The notes beneath the pieces were generated by a model. That model was given only the letters and a program-made list of their open reading frames with translations. It searched no databases and was not told where the DNA came from. From NCBI GenBank assembly GCA_043755595.1, contig JAYUSQ010000279.1, positions 12,238-76,237 of the forward strand: a DNA stretch of 64,000 bases, read 5' to 3'. This document shows, one piece after another, positions 32,098 through 45,136 of this stretch. A program made the position numbers and the translations under genes. Each line of letters begins with the position of its first letter. The first letter of the stretch is position 1. This stretch comes from VFZP01 sp043755595 (GTDB lineage: Bacteria > Acidobacteriota > Terriglobia > Bryobacterales > Bryobacteraceae).

Positions 32098-35000
32098 TTA
32101 CTCGACTTCGACTGGCGGCAACTCTTCGGCCGGCTCGTCGCCCAAGCCGCCGGCAAAGAGATTGCGCGTCTCTTCGTCGTAGCCTGGAACCACGTCGCCC
32201 AACGCTGCCTCTTCGGCAATCGGCTCTTCTTCGACCACGTCTTCGCCGGCGATTTTGATGCCGCGATAGTAGTCCATCCCGGTGCCCGCCGGAATCAGCC
32301 GGCCCATGATGACGTTCTCCTTGAGCCCCCGCAGGTAGTCCACTTTGCCGTTGATCGAGGCTTCAGTGAGCACGCGCGTCGTCTCTTGGAACGAGGCGGC
32401 CGAGATGAACGAGTCGGTCGAGAGCGAAGCCTTGGTGATGCCCAGGAGAATCGCCTGTCCCTGCGCGGGCTTCATCCCCGCATGGGTCGCTCGCTCATTC
32501 TCGTCGCGGAAGCGGAAGCGGTCAACCACTTCTTCGGGCAGGAATTCGGTGTCGCCGATGTCGGTCACCTTGATCCACCGCATCATCTGCCGGGAAATGG
32601 TTTCCAGGTGCTTGTCGTTGATGTTGACGCCCTGCAACCGGTAGACTTCCTGAATTTCATTGACCAGGTACTTCTGCAGTTCCTTCTGGCCTTTGACCCT
32701 CAGAATGTCGTGCGGATTGAGCGGGCCATCCATGAGCGGCTCGCCGGCCGTCACTTTCTCGCCTTCCTGCACTCGGATATGGACGCCGCGGGGCAGGGCA
32801 TACTCGCGCTGCTCGCCATCGTCGGCGGTAATGTAGACCTTGCGATAGCCCTTGCTGATTTCGCCGTACTTCACGGTGCCGTGAATTTCGGCGATGACTG
32901 CGGTTTCGCGCGGCTTGCGGGCTTCAAACAATTCCACGACGCGCGGCAAGCCGCCCGTGATGTCCTTGGTCTTGGTCGTGGCGCGCGGGATCTTGGCGAT
33001 CACGTCGCCGGCATGTAGTTCCTCGCCATCGCTCACCATCAAGTGGGCGTGGGTCGGCATCAGGTAGCGCTTCTCTTCGGACTTCGAATGATGTCCGGCT
33101 GGCACCATGATGATCTGCGGCAAGTGCTTCTGGTCGGGCGAATCGGTGATCACCCATTGCGACAGGCCGGAGATTTCGTCCACCTGTTCGGTCATGGTGA
33201 CGGTCTCGATCATGTCCTTGAACTTCACGACGCCGGTGACTTCGGTCAGGATCGAGAACGTGTAGGGATCCCATTCAAGCAGGATCTGATTGGCCGGGAC
33301 CGGAGCGCCATCCTTCACCAGGATGCGCGCACCGTATACCACCTGATAGCGTTCCTTTTCGCGGCCCTTGTCGTCGACCAACGCCAGGATGCCGTTGCGG
33401 TTCATCGCCACGGTGTCGCCCTTGGCCGTCTGCACCGACTTGATGTCGATGTACTTGGCAAACCCAGCGCTCTTGGCGTCCTGCGTCGATTGCTCGGCCG
33501 CTCGTGTCGCCGCGCCGCCGATGTGGAACGTGCGCATGGTAAGCTGCGTGCCGGGCTCGCCAATGGATTGCGCCGCAATGACGCCCACCGCTTCACCTCG
33601 TTCCACCATTCGTCCGGTGGCGAGGTTGCGCCCGTAGCAACGAATACAAACGCCGCGCCGTGATTCGCAAGTCAGCACCGAACGGATCTTAACCCGCTCG
33701 ATACCGGCCTTTTCCACTTGAGCCGCCAGTTTCTCGGTGACTTCGTGATTCGTAGCCACGAGCACGTTGCCCTCGTAGTCGGTCACGTCTTCCAGCACCA
33801 CGCGGCCGATGATACGGTCGCCCAAGCGTTCGATGGTCTCGCCCGCTTCGGTAATGGCTTCGACTTCGATGCCATCGCCGGTGCCGCAATCCATTTCGCT
33901 GATAATAACGTCCTGCGCCACATCGACCAGCCGCCGCGTCAGGTAACCGGAGTCGGCCGTTTTGAGCGCCGTATCGGCCAAGCCCTTACGCGCGCCGTGC
34001 GTCGAGATGAAGTACTGCAGCACGTTCAGGCCTTCGCGGAAGTTGGCCGTGATCGGGGTCTCGATGATCTCGCCGGACGGCTTGGCCATCAGGCCGCGCA
34101 TCCCGGAGAGCTGGCGAATCTGTTGCCGTGAACCGCGAGCGCCCGAGTCCGCCATGATGTAAATCGGATTGAGGTAGACGCCCGTGCGGTCGTCGTTCTC
34201 CATCTTCTTAAACATTTCTTCGGAAACGCGCTCGGTCACCTTGGACCAGATTTCGATGATCTTGTTATAGCGTTCGCCGTGAGTGATGGCGCCTTCGAGG
34301 TACTGCGATTGCACCTCCATGACGTCCTTCTCGGCCTTGCCCACCAGTTCCTTCTTGTTGGAAGGCACCACCATGTCGTCGATGCCGATTGATATGCCCG
34401 CGCGGGTGGCGTACAAGAACCCAAGCGACTTGATCTCGTCCAGCATTCCCACAGTGACGTGCAACCCGAATTTCAGGTAGCAATACTGAACTAGCTGTGA
34501 CAGGCCCTTCTTCTTCAACAGGCCGTTGATGAACGGCATGTCGGCCGGCAGCACGTCGTTCAGGATGACGCGGCCGACCGTCGTATCCATGTACTGCTTG
34601 ACGTACTCGATCGGCTCGGCATGGATCATGTCCTGGTTGTCGTAAGCCTTAACCAAGTCGATCACGCGCCCAGTGTGACGCAACTTGATCGGCGTCAGTG
34701 TTTCCACTTCGCCCATCTCAAGCGCGATCAGCACATCGTCGGCTGAAGCGAAGGTGCGACCCTCGCCTTTAGCGCCCTTGCGGGCTTTGGTGAGGTAGTA
34801 AAGACCCAGCACCATGTCCTGCGACGGCACCGTGATAGGCGCGCCATGCGCGGGCGACAGGATGTTGTTCGAAGCCAGCATGAGCGTCGAGCATTCCACC
34901 TGCGCTTCTGGCGACAGCGGAATATGGACGGCCATCTGATCGCCATCGAAGTCGGCGTTGAACGCCGTGCAAACCAGCGGATGGATACGGAGCGCCTTGC

Positions 35001-36330
35001 CTTCGACCAGCACCGGCTCAAACGCCTGGATGCCAAGACGATGCAACGTCGGGGCGCGGTTTAGCATGATCGGATGATCGCGAATGACTTCCTCAAGGAT
35101 GTCCCAGACCACCGCGTCCTGCTGTTCGACCAATTCCTTGGCCTGCTTGATTGTCGTGCAATGGCCGCGTTGTTCGAGCCGATGGTAAATGAAGGGCTTG
35201 AACAATTCGAGCGCCATCTTCTTCGGCAGACCCGCTTGGTGAAGCTTCAACTCCGGGCCCACCACGATCACCGAACGGCCGGAGTAATCGACGCGCTTGC
35301 CCAGTAGGTTCTGGCGGAAACGCCCTTGTTTGCCCTTGAGCGTATCGGAGAGCGACTTGAGCGGGCGGTTGTTGGCGCCGCGCAGTACGCGACCGCGGCG
35401 GCCGTTATCGAACAGCGCGTCTACCGCTTCCTGCAACATGCGCTTTTCGTTGCGCACAATCACGTCGGGCGCGTGCAGCTCCATCAGCTTCTTCAACCGG
35501 TTGTTGCGGTTGATCACGCGGCGATAAAGATCGTTTAAATCGGACGTGGCAAAACGGCCGCCATCCAGCGGCACCAACGGACGCAGTTCCGGCGGAATCA
35601 CCGGGAGCACGTCGAGAATCATCCAGTTCGGCTTGTTGCCGGACTTGCGGAACGACTCGGTGACGCGCAGGCGCTTGGCGAACTTCAGCTTCTTCTGCTG
35701 CGAAAGTTCGGTCTTCATCCGCTCGCGGATTTCGATCGACAACGCTTCGACGTCGATCTTCTTCAGCAGTTCCTTGATGCCCTCGGCGCCCATCATCGCC
35801 GTGTACTTGCCGCGGTACTCTTCATCGAGCCCGCGCTTGCGCTCGTCGCTCATCACTTCGCCTAGCGTGAGGTCCGGCACTTCGCCTGGGTCGACCACCA
35901 CGTAAGCTTCGAAATAAAGCACACGCTCAAGATCGCGGAGCGTGATGTCGAGCAGGTAGCCAATCCGTGATGGCAGTCCCTTGAAAAACCAGACGTGCGA
36001 GCAGGGGCTAGCCAGTTCAATGTGGCCCAGCCGCTCACGGCGCACGCGCGATAGCGTGACTTCAACACCGCACTTGTCGCAAATGACGCCGCGATGCTTC
36101 ATGCGCTTATACTTGCCGCAGAGGCACTCCCAATCGGCTACCGGTCCGAAGATGCGGGCGCAGAAAAGGCCGTCGCGTTCGGGCTTGAAAGTGCGGTAGT
36201 TGATGGTCTCCGGCTTGGTGACTTCGCCGTGAGACCAGCTCCGGATCTTTTCCGGAGAGGCAAGAGAGATTCGAATAGAGTCGAAATCCGCGATAAGGTT
36301 CGATCGATCGTACGGAGAAGAACGATACAT
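32098..36330 (-). CDS. rpoC: RNA polymerase subunit beta' (RpoC)
   Basis: 1410 aa, complete. Zinc site 1: CLCGKYKRMKHRGVICDKCG near residue 60; catalytic Mg motif NADFDGDQMAVH; zinc site 2: CESRRGVCIRCYGRNLATG; trigger-loop region and C-terminal beta-barrel present. It lies 106 bp after rpoB in the standard order and ends directly at the start of a secreted NTF2-like gene. No insertion in the body is apparent beyond the lineage-typical length. Confidence 0.99.
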   Translation of the reverse strand: MYRSSPYDRSNLIADFDSIRISLASPEKIRSWSHGEVTKPETINYRTFKPERDGLFCARIFGPVADWECLCGKYKRMKHRGVICDKCGVEVTLSRVRRERLGHIELASPCSHVWFFKGLPSRIGYLLDITLRDLERVLYFEAYVVVDPGEVPDLTLGEVMSDERKRGLDEEYRGKYTAMMGAEGIKELLKKIDVEALSIEIRERMKTELSQQKKLKFAKRLRVTESFRKSGNKPNWMILDVLPVIPPELRPLVPLDGGRFATSDLNDLYRRVINRNNRLKKLMELHAPDVIVRNEKRMLQEAVDALFDNGRRGRVLRGANNRPLKSLSDTLKGKQGRFRQNLLGKRVDYSGRSVIVVGPELKLHQAGLPKKMALELFKPFIYHRLEQRGHCTTIKQAKELVEQQDAVVWDILEEVIRDHPIMLNRAPTLHRLGIQAFEPVLVEGKALRIHPLVCTAFNADFDGDQMAVHIPLSPEAQVECSTLMLASNNILSPAHGAPITVPSQDMVLGLYYLTKARKGAKGEGRTFASADDVLIALEMGEVETLTPIKLRHTGRVIDLVKAYDNQDMIHAEPIEYVKQYMDTTVGRVILNDVLPADMPFINGLLKKKGLSQLVQYCYLKFGLHVTVGMLDEIKSLGFLYATRAGISIGIDDMVVPSNKKELVGKAEKDVMEVQSQYLEGAITHGERYNKIIEIWSKVTERVSEEMFKKMENDDRTGVYLNPIYIMADSGARGSRQQIRQLSGMRGLMAKPSGEIIETPITANFREGLNVLQYFISTHGARKGLADTALKTADSGYLTRRLVDVAQDVIISEMDCGTGDGIEVEAITEAGETIERLGDRIIGRVVLEDVTDYEGNVLVATNHEVTEKLAAQVEKAGIERVKIRSVLTCESRRGVCIRCYGRNLATGRMVERGEAVGVIAAQSIGEPGTQLTMRTFHIGGAATRAAEQSTQDAKSAGFAKYIDIKSVQTAKGDTVAMNRNGILALVDDKGREKERYQVVYGARILVKDGAPVPANQILLEWDPYTFSILTEVTGVVKFKDMIETVTMTEQVDEISGLSQWVITDSPDQKHLPQIIMVPAGHHSKSEEKRYLMPTHAHLMVSDGEELHAGDVIAKIPRATTKTKDITGGLPRVVELFEARKPRETAVIAEIHGTVKYGEISKGYRKVYITADDGEQREYALPRGVHIRVQEGEKVTAGEPLMDGPLNPHDILRVKGQKELQKYLVNEIQEVYRLQGVNINDKHLETISRQMMRWIKVTDIGDTEFLPEEVVDRFRFRDENERATHAGMKPAQGQAILLGITKASLSTDSFISAASFQETTRVLTEASINGKVDYLRGLKENVIMGRLIPAGTGMDYYRGIKIAGEDVVEEEPIAEEAALGDVVPGYDEETRNLFAGGLGDEPAEELPPVEVE

Positions 36331-36375
36331 GTCTTTTACCTGCCTCCTGCTAGAGCTTCACAATCCGGGAGCCGT

Positions 36376-36398
36376 GCGGGCGCGTACAAGGCGCCCGC
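36376..36398 (-). promoter_or_regulatory. Stable hairpin in the rpoB-rpoC spacer
   Basis: An 8-bp perfect stem (GCGGGCGC / GCGCCCGC) with a 7-nt loop, about 46 nt before the rpoC start. There is no U-run, so it is unlikely to be a terminator. It could protect or process the mRNA between the two subunit genes. Confidence 0.5.
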
Positions 36399-36436
36399 GG
36401 TTAGATTCAACTGTTGGTCCGTCATGACAGACCCCA

Positions 36437-40750
<4,314 letters not shown>

Positions 40751-41089
40751 TCTTTCGCTCCTCGTTCGCGTCGGGCAAATTCAACGACCATTCGTCGTCA
40801 GGTAAAGGGCTGGCAGCTACGGCTGGGTCGCCGCCAACTAAAATCCCGCTATTTCGGGCGTTTCGACCGGGACGCCATAAAGTGAAGGCAGGGCGTTGGC
40901 CGATTTATCCGACAGATTGCCGGATGTCGGGAGATGACTTCGGAGGACTTCACGGGCCTGAACACATCCCTCCATCTTGGAATGGGTACAGACACGAATA
41001 ATCCAGCAGGCAGCACATTACCCCTGGGTTCTAAAGACATAGGTTCACGTGCGCAAGGTCCGACTATCGCTCCGGCCGAAATCAACTCA

Positions 41090-41118
41090 AGTGTAACAAA
41101 CGCCACCCGCCACGTCAA
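41090..41118 (-). promoter_or_regulatory. rpoB: Candidate rpoBC promoter (TTGACG-17-TACACT)
   Basis: On the minus strand TTGACG (complement of 41113-41118) is followed by exactly 17 bp and TACACT (complement of 41090-41095). Both hexamers are close to the sigma-70 consensus. Transcription would start near 41083, 330 nt upstream of rpoB, giving the polymerase genes a supply independent of the ribosomal-protein promoter. Confidence 0.6.
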
Positions 41119-41126
41119 ACACAGCA

Positions 41127-41157
41127 TCCCCGCGCAGCCACGAAGGGCGCGCGGGGA
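41127..41157 (-). terminator. Hairpin after rplL (attenuator or processing site)
   Basis: TCCCCGCGC (41127-41135) pairs perfectly with GCGCGGGGA (41149-41157) around a 13-nt loop, 30 nt after the rplL stop. The minus strand has no T-tract beyond it, so full termination is unlikely; partial attenuation or RNase III processing fits better and leaves rpoBC dependent on the promoter just downstream. Confidence 0.55.
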
Positions 41158-41186
41158 CACTAATCTCGACTTTTTAGGCCGGTACG

Positions 41187-41564
41187 CTACTTGACTTCAA
41201 CCGTCGCGCCGGCTTCGGTGAACTTCTTCCTGAGGGTCTCGGCCTCGTCCTTGTTGACGCCTTCCTTGATCGGTTTCGGCGCGCCGTCCACCAGATCCTT
41301 GGCTTCCTTGAGGCCGAGGCTGGTGACTTCGCGAACCGCCTTGATGACGTTGATTTTGTTGGCGCCGGCCGCAACGAGAATTACCGTGAACTCGGTCTTC
41401 TCTTCGACGGCGGCGGCGGCCGGAGCCCCACCCGTCGCTGCCACGGCTACTGAAGCCGCAGCGGCCGAAACCCCTAGCTTCTCTTCGAGCAACTTAACCA
41501 GTTGCGATGCTTCCAGCAGCGACAAACCTTGGATCTGTTCTGCGATTGCGTTGATGTCCGCCAT
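41187..41564 (-). CDS. rplL: 50S ribosomal protein L7/L12
   Basis: 125 aa. N-terminal dimerisation helix (IAEQIQGLSLLEASQLVKLLEEKLGV), Ala/Gly-rich hinge, and C-terminal domain EKTEFTVILVAAGANKINVIKAVREVTSLGLKEAKDLVDGAPKPIKEGV with the conserved factor-binding lysines. The stalk protein that recruits elongation factors. 39 bp after rplJ; same transcript. Confidence 0.98.
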   Translation of the reverse strand: MADINAIAEQIQGLSLLEASQLVKLLEEKLGVSAAAASVAVAATGGAPAAAAVEEKTEFTVILVAAGANKINVIKAVREVTSLGLKEAKDLVDGAPKPIKEGVNKDEAETLRKKFTEAGATVEVK

Positions 41565-41603
41565 AGTTCTCTAACTCCTGATTCTCAAAAACTCTTGCCG
41601 CGG

Positions 41604-42131
41604 CTAAGCGGAAAACTTATTCTCTTTGACGCCTTGGTCGATGACCACCGCCAAATTGCGCCCTACGCCATTGATCACCGTCACCAGGCGCTGCGCCGGG
41701 GCTTGGATCAAATAGAGCAGCTTGGCGTAGATTTCTTCCTTGGAAGGCATCGCGGCCAGAGCTTCGATATCTTTTACGTTGAAGACGCGGCCTTCGACCA
41801 GGCCAGCCTTGAACGTGAACGCCGGGTTTTCCTTGGCGTACTTCGTCAGGGCTTTTGCCAGGGCCACCGGATCGGTCGCCGTATAAGCGATCGACGTCAT
41901 ACCCGACAACGTCTGCGTCACCGGTTCGGCCGGAGTGCCGACGCCCGCTTTCGCCGCCACCGTATTCTTAACCACCTTGTACAACCCGCCTGCCTGACGC
42001 ACGGTTTTGCGGAGCGCGAAATCCTGTGCGACGGTCAGCTTGCTGAAGGCGGTGACGAAAACGTGAGGCGTTTCGGCTAGAACTTTATTGAGGGCGACTA
42101 CGTCGGCCTGCTTTTCAGATTTCTTCTTCAT
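41604..42131 (-). CDS. rplJ: 50S ribosomal protein L10
   Basis: 175 aa. Matches L10: FVTAFSKLTVAQDFALRKTVRQAG, YKVVKNTVAAKA, GMTSIAYTATDPVALAKALTKYAKENP and the C-terminal helix that binds L7/L12. It anchors the stalk on 23S rRNA and in other bacteria represses its own translation. 9 bp after rplA. Confidence 0.97.
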   Translation of the reverse strand: MKKKSEKQADVVALNKVLAETPHVFVTAFSKLTVAQDFALRKTVRQAGGLYKVVKNTVAAKAGVGTPAEPVTQTLSGMTSIAYTATDPVALAKALTKYAKENPAFTFKAGLVEGRVFNVKDIEALAAMPSKEEIYAKLLYLIQAPAQRLVTVINGVGRNLAVVIDQGVKENKFSA

Positions 42132-42140
42132 GGCTTTCTC

Positions 42141-42851
42141 TTATGCCGCCGTCTTCCCGTTGTACGGAGTGGTGTCGAGCGAGACGCCGGGCCCCATCGT
42201 AGAACAGATGGTAACGCTCTTGACGTACTTACCCTTGGCAGCAGCCGGCTTGGCGCGGACAACTGCGTTGATCAGCATCGCCGCGTTTTCAAACAGCTTA
42301 TCGGTGGGAAAACTTACTTTGCCGACCGGGGCATGAATCACGCCGGTCTTGTCCACGCGGAATTCCACCTTGCCCGCTTTGGCTTCTCTGATTGCCTTGG
42401 CCACATCGGTGGTGACCGTGCCCGTCTTCGGGTTTGGCATCAACCCGCGGGGTCCAAGGATCTTGCCGAGCCGCGCGAGCGAACGCATCATGTCCGGCGT
42501 GGCGATGATGGTTTCGTAGTCGGTCCAGTTTTCGGTTTGGATCTTGGCGACCATGTCCTCGCCACCGACGAAGTCGGCGCCAGCTTCCTTGGCATCGGCA
42601 ATCTTGTCGGCTCCGACAATCGCCAAAACCCGGACGCTTCGGCCGAGGCCGTGAGGCAGCACTACCGTGCCGCGAACCATCTGGTCGGCATGTTTGGGAT
42701 CGACCCCAAGACGCATGTGGACCTCGACGGATTCGTCGAACTTGGCGAACTTGACCTTCTGTACTAGCGGGACGGCCACTTCCAGCGTGTAGGCACTACC
42801 CTGCACTTGCTTAGAGGCGGCGGTATACTTCTTTCCAGCTTTTCGAGACAT
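42141..42851 (-). CDS. rplA: 50S ribosomal protein L1
   Basis: ATG 42851 (MSRKAGKKYTAASK) gives 236 aa, the family length; the longer frame adds 11 residues. Conserved L1 segments are present: VEVHMRLGVDPKHADQMVRGTV, LPHGLGRSVRVL, GKILGPRGLMPNPKTGTVT and PVGKVSFPTDKLFENA. In almost all bacteria rplK (L11) lies immediately upstream; here it does not, and a separate promoter (42970-42997) serves rplA. First gene of the rplA-rplJ-rplL unit. Confidence 0.97.
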   Translation of the reverse strand: MSRKAGKKYTAASKQVQGSAYTLEVAVPLVQKVKFAKFDESVEVHMRLGVDPKHADQMVRGTVVLPHGLGRSVRVLAIVGADKIADAKEAGADFVGGEDMVAKIQTENWTDYETIIATPDMMRSLARLGKILGPRGLMPNPKTGTVTTDVAKAIREAKAGKVEFRVDKTGVIHAPVGKVSFPTDKLFENAAMLINAVVRAKPAAAKGKYVKSVTICSTMGPGVSLDTTPYNGKTAA

Positions 42852-42969
42852 GAATTTTGACTGGTCCAAACGGCGATCACTCACGGAAGCTCTTTACAAA
42901 GCCCCGGCAACCGCCTCCCAAATTGATTTTTCGCCCATGACTCCGCTGAAAGCGGTGCGCGAAACTATG

Positions 42970-42997
42970 AGTGTAGCACAACTGAAGGAAAGCGCAA
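42970..42997 (-). promoter_or_regulatory. rplA: Candidate rplA promoter with extended -10 (TTGCGC-16-TGCTACACT)
   Basis: On the minus strand TTGCGC (complement of 42992-42997), 16 bp, TACACT (complement of 42970-42975) preceded by TG one base before, an extended -10. Same TACACT -10 as the rpoBC candidate. Leader to rplA about 110 nt, containing a small CCGCT-GAA-AGCGG stem (42943-42955) that could act as an L1 target. This supplies the promoter the cluster would otherwise get from rplK. Confidence 0.55.
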
Positions 42998-43011
42998 GTT
43001 CGTTGTGGACG

Positions 43012-43458
43012 CTATTTGCCGACACTGAGGAGCGTCGAGATGACCTGCCGCGCAGTCGCCGATCCAAGACATTCCTGGATCCAATGTTGAAAGGCGAATT
43101 CGTCTTTGATTAGCGTTGGAGGCCCATCTTCTCCAGCCATTTGCGCTGCGATCGGGTAGAGCGTCACACCGTGTTTTATCTTGAGCAACTCGTAGGAATA
43201 GTTCTTGAGCTTAGGCACAAGGATCTGGAAGCTGTGCGCAAATGCGGGCGTGGTCAGTACAATTTCGGATTCTTGACCTTGAGAGATGACCTTCAGGCTT
43301 CGTCCGAAGGAAAGTTCACCAGTTTCGACGCGCCCCCTAAGCCGATTATTGGTCTTGCCGTATAACAGGTCCGCCTGCGCTTTTAGTAGGTCGACTGGGG
43401 AGTCGTTTCGGGCCTCAAGCAAGTTTTCAGGCCACAAGTCGGTTGCGGTGGTGGGCAT
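43012..43458 (-). CDS. Unknown partner of an EEP-family nuclease
   Basis: 148 aa from ATG 43458 (a TTG at 43491 would overlap the upstream gene by 17 bp). It begins MPTTATDLWPENLLEARNDS and contains DLLKAQADLLYGKTNNRLRGRV, FGRSLKVISQGQESEIVLTTP, FAHSFQILVPKLKNYSYELLKI and a helical C-terminus. No family recognised. It follows the EEP gene with at most a few bases between or a short overlap, so the two are one operon. Function probably tied to that enzyme. Confidence 0.6.
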   Translation of the reverse strand: MPTTATDLWPENLLEARNDSPVDLLKAQADLLYGKTNNRLRGRVETGELSFGRSLKVISQGQESEIVLTTPAFAHSFQILVPKLKNYSYELLKIKHGVTLYPIAAQMAGEDGPPTLIKDEFAFQHWIQECLGSATARQVISTLLSVGK

Positions 43459-43474
43459 CTTCCTTGATTCTCTC

Positions 43475-44299
43475 TCAAATACTGAGAGCAAACAATAGGG
43501 GCAGATGATCCGATCCGGCTGCAGGGTTGGGTCGACCTCTCTTGCCCACCAGGGAATGCCCTTCGACAGCGGTAAGAATCTTCAGTTCGTCCTCGGGAAA
43601 GGCCGCCATCAGCGACGGCCGGACCAACACCTGATCGAACATGTTCCAGAAATACTCAGTTGGGGCCGAACCTTGTCGATAGTAAGTGCCCGGTGGATTT
43701 CGCCCCTGGTCACCGAAGTGATTCCACATAGGGTTGTAGAAGAAGCGGCGATCCTCGCCCTGAACTTTGCGTTTCCGCCGTCCGGCAACTCCTCGCGTCA
43801 TTGTCGCATTGAAGCCTCCAGGCGATGACACGAGTCCTGCTTCAAACGGGTTCATGTTGAAATCGCCGACGACTAGGGTACGCTCATGCCCCGCTTCCCC
43901 TTCCCGTCGTTCGATCTCGGTTGCTACTTCGAATCCAAGGGCGGCTTGGTCCTGGTCCCGAAAATGAAGTTTGCTTGAGAGATGGACGGCCGCAATCAAA
44001 ATCGGGTTGTTGCCCGGCAACGTTATTTCGTGAATGGCGAGCTTGTCTTCGTCGTGTATTGGCCGAATTGATCCAGCGTCGAACGTTCCGAAGATATTGA
44101 CACGGAGGTTGCTCGGGGCGGCATGACGAAACCGTGCGCCCGTTCCGTCGTTGAGCTGCCGAACCGCCTCGTCGACGGAAACCGGCAACTCCGACAGGAT
44201 GACGATGTCGACACCGTGAGACACAGCTATGCGCGAAACCAGCGGCATAGCCTCGGCGTTCTGGTTCAGGTTCCAAAACAGGAAACGAAGGAGAGGCAC
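43475..44299 (-). CDS. Endonuclease/exonuclease/phosphatase (EEP) family protein
   Basis: 274 aa. The metal-dependent EEP core is complete: FLFWNLNQN (Asn), VILSELP (Glu), IAAVHLSSKLH (His), TLVVGDFNMNPFE (Asp-x-Asn), and C-terminal GSDHLPLLF (Asp-His). So it can cleave a phosphodiester or phosphomonoester; DNase, RNase or sugar-phosphatase activity cannot be told apart. The partner gene 43012-43458 follows on the same strand. The pair sits between rplA and the NO operon, where rplK would be expected. Confidence 0.8.
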   Translation of the reverse strand: MPLLRFLFWNLNQNAEAMPLVSRIAVSHGVDIVILSELPVSVDEAVRQLNDGTGARFRHAAPSNLRVNIFGTFDAGSIRPIHDEDKLAIHEITLPGNNPILIAAVHLSSKLHFRDQDQAALGFEVATEIERREGEAGHERTLVVGDFNMNPFEAGLVSSPGGFNATMTRGVAGRRKRKVQGEDRRFFYNPMWNHFGDQGRNPPGTYYRQGSAPTEYFWNMFDQVLVRPSLMAAFPEDELKILTAVEGHSLVGKRGRPNPAAGSDHLPLLFALSI

Positions 44300-44347
44300 T
44301 AACCCATCAGAGTAACCTACCCAGCGCCACTTTGATAGATTGATTCC

Positions 44348-44743
44348 TTGCCGGCTTTCCCTAAAACCGCTCTCCTTGCCGCCGCAATTATCGCCGCCGG
44401 CCTAGCGATCCGCTTCCTCCCCATCTTCCCCGCGTGGTTCCAGGACGCAGGCGGCGGCATCCTCTATGTCTGCCTCCTCGCCGTGCTGCTGCGAATCTTG
44501 AGCCCCAAAATGACCGCCACGAAAACCGCCGCGCTCGCCCTCGCGCTAACCTGCGCCGTCGAGTTGTCTCAACTCCTCACCCACCCCGCCGTCATCGCCA
44601 TCCGCGCAACCCTACCCGGCCGCCTCGTCTTCGGCTCCACGTTTTCCTGGACGGACTTCCCCCCATATTGCATCGGCGCGGCGCTCGCCAAAACGATTAC
44701 AAAAATTGTCCTTGACAGACGCTCGTTAAAAGATGCATTCTAA
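44348..44743 (+). CDS. DUF2809 membrane protein
   Basis: 131 aa from TTG 44348 with four TM helices (LLAAAIIAAGLAIRFLP, GGGILYVCLLAVLLRIL, AALALALTCAVELSQLL, and WTDFPPYCIGAALAKTI). The VELSQLL and FSWTDFPPYCIG motifs identify DUF2809. Function unknown. The haemoglobin promoter (TTGACA at 44712-44717) lies inside its 3' end, and its stop (TAA 44741-44743) falls inside the NsrR-like operator. Confidence 0.8.
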   Translation: MPAFPKTALLAAAIIAAGLAIRFLPIFPAWFQDAGGGILYVCLLAVLLRILSPKMTATKTAALALALTCAVELSQLLTHPAVIAIRATLPGRLVFGSTFSWTDFPPYCIGAALAKTITKIVLDRRSLKDAF

Positions 44744-44752
44744 ATGCATCTT
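44712..44752 (+). promoter_or_regulatory. NsrR-like operator and promoter of the NO-response operon
   Basis: AAGATGCATT (44730-44739), CTA, AATGCATCTT (44743-44752): 10-bp arms, perfectly complementary. This is the known NsrR consensus (AAGATGCATTT / AAATGCATCTT type). TTGACA (44712-44717) is a good -35; the -10 must lie inside the palindrome (CATTCT or TCTAAA), so bound NsrR would block polymerase. The palindrome ends at the base before ATG 44753, leaving little or no 5' UTR. Confidence 0.8.
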
Positions 44753-45133
44753 ATGGCAACCGTAACTGAACCCTCTCTTTTCGAACAACTAGGCGGCGCT
44801 CCCGCCGTCGAAGCAGCCGTAGACATCTTCTACCGCAAAGTCCTCAGCGATGACCGCGTGTCGCGCTTCTTCGAAGGCGTTGACATGGATCGCCAGCGCA
44901 TCAAGCAGAAGGCATTTCTCACGATGGCCTTCGGGGGCCCGCACAATTACACGGGCAAGGACATGCGCACCGGCCATGCACCTCTCGTCAAGATGGGCCT
45001 TAACGATTCGCACGTCGATGCGATTATCGAACTGCTCGGTGGCACCCTGAAGGAATTAGGCGTGGCTGACAATCTGATTCAACAGGTGGCTGCTATTGCC
45101 GAATCCACGCGCAAAGACGTTCTCAATCGGTAA
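44753..45133 (+). CDS. Truncated haemoglobin (group I)
   Basis: 126 aa from ATG 44753. Globin features: SLFEQLGGAPAVEAAVDIFYRKVLSDDRVSRFFEGVDMDRQ, the FLTMAFGG B/E region and HAPLVKMGLNDSHVDAI with the proximal His in the F helix. Group I truncated haemoglobins bind O2 and NO and can act as NO dioxygenases when re-reduced. The next gene encodes a [2Fe-2S]/FAD reductase 3 bp downstream, which would supply electrons. Repressed by NsrR according to the operator. Confidence 0.92.
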   Translation: MATVTEPSLFEQLGGAPAVEAAVDIFYRKVLSDDRVSRFFEGVDMDRQRIKQKAFLTMAFGGPHNYTGKDMRTGHAPLVKMGLNDSHVDAIIELLGGTLKELGVADNLIQQVAAIAESTRKDVLNR

Positions 45134-45136
45134 CTG

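Larger units (their letters stand above)
40751..41186 (-). other. rplL-rpoB spacer (436 bp): hairpin, promoter and long rpoB leader
   Basis: No gene. From the rplL side it holds a strong hairpin (41127-41157), a -35/-10 pair (41090-41118) and then about 330 nt of leader before the rpoB ATG at 40750. A frame on the other strand (40934-41194) has no gene-like features. The arrangement parallels the attenuator and processing sites between rplL and rpoB in E. coli. Confidence 0.65.

Noticed and set aside
40934..41194. 86-codon frame in the rplL-rpoB spacer, opposite strand
   Set aside because: Overlaps the hairpin and promoter, low complexity, no RBS or family.
42850..43113. 87-codon plus-strand frame starting at the rplA start region
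   Set aside because: It is antisense to the rplA promoter/leader and to the end of the EEP partner gene, with no domain or RBS.
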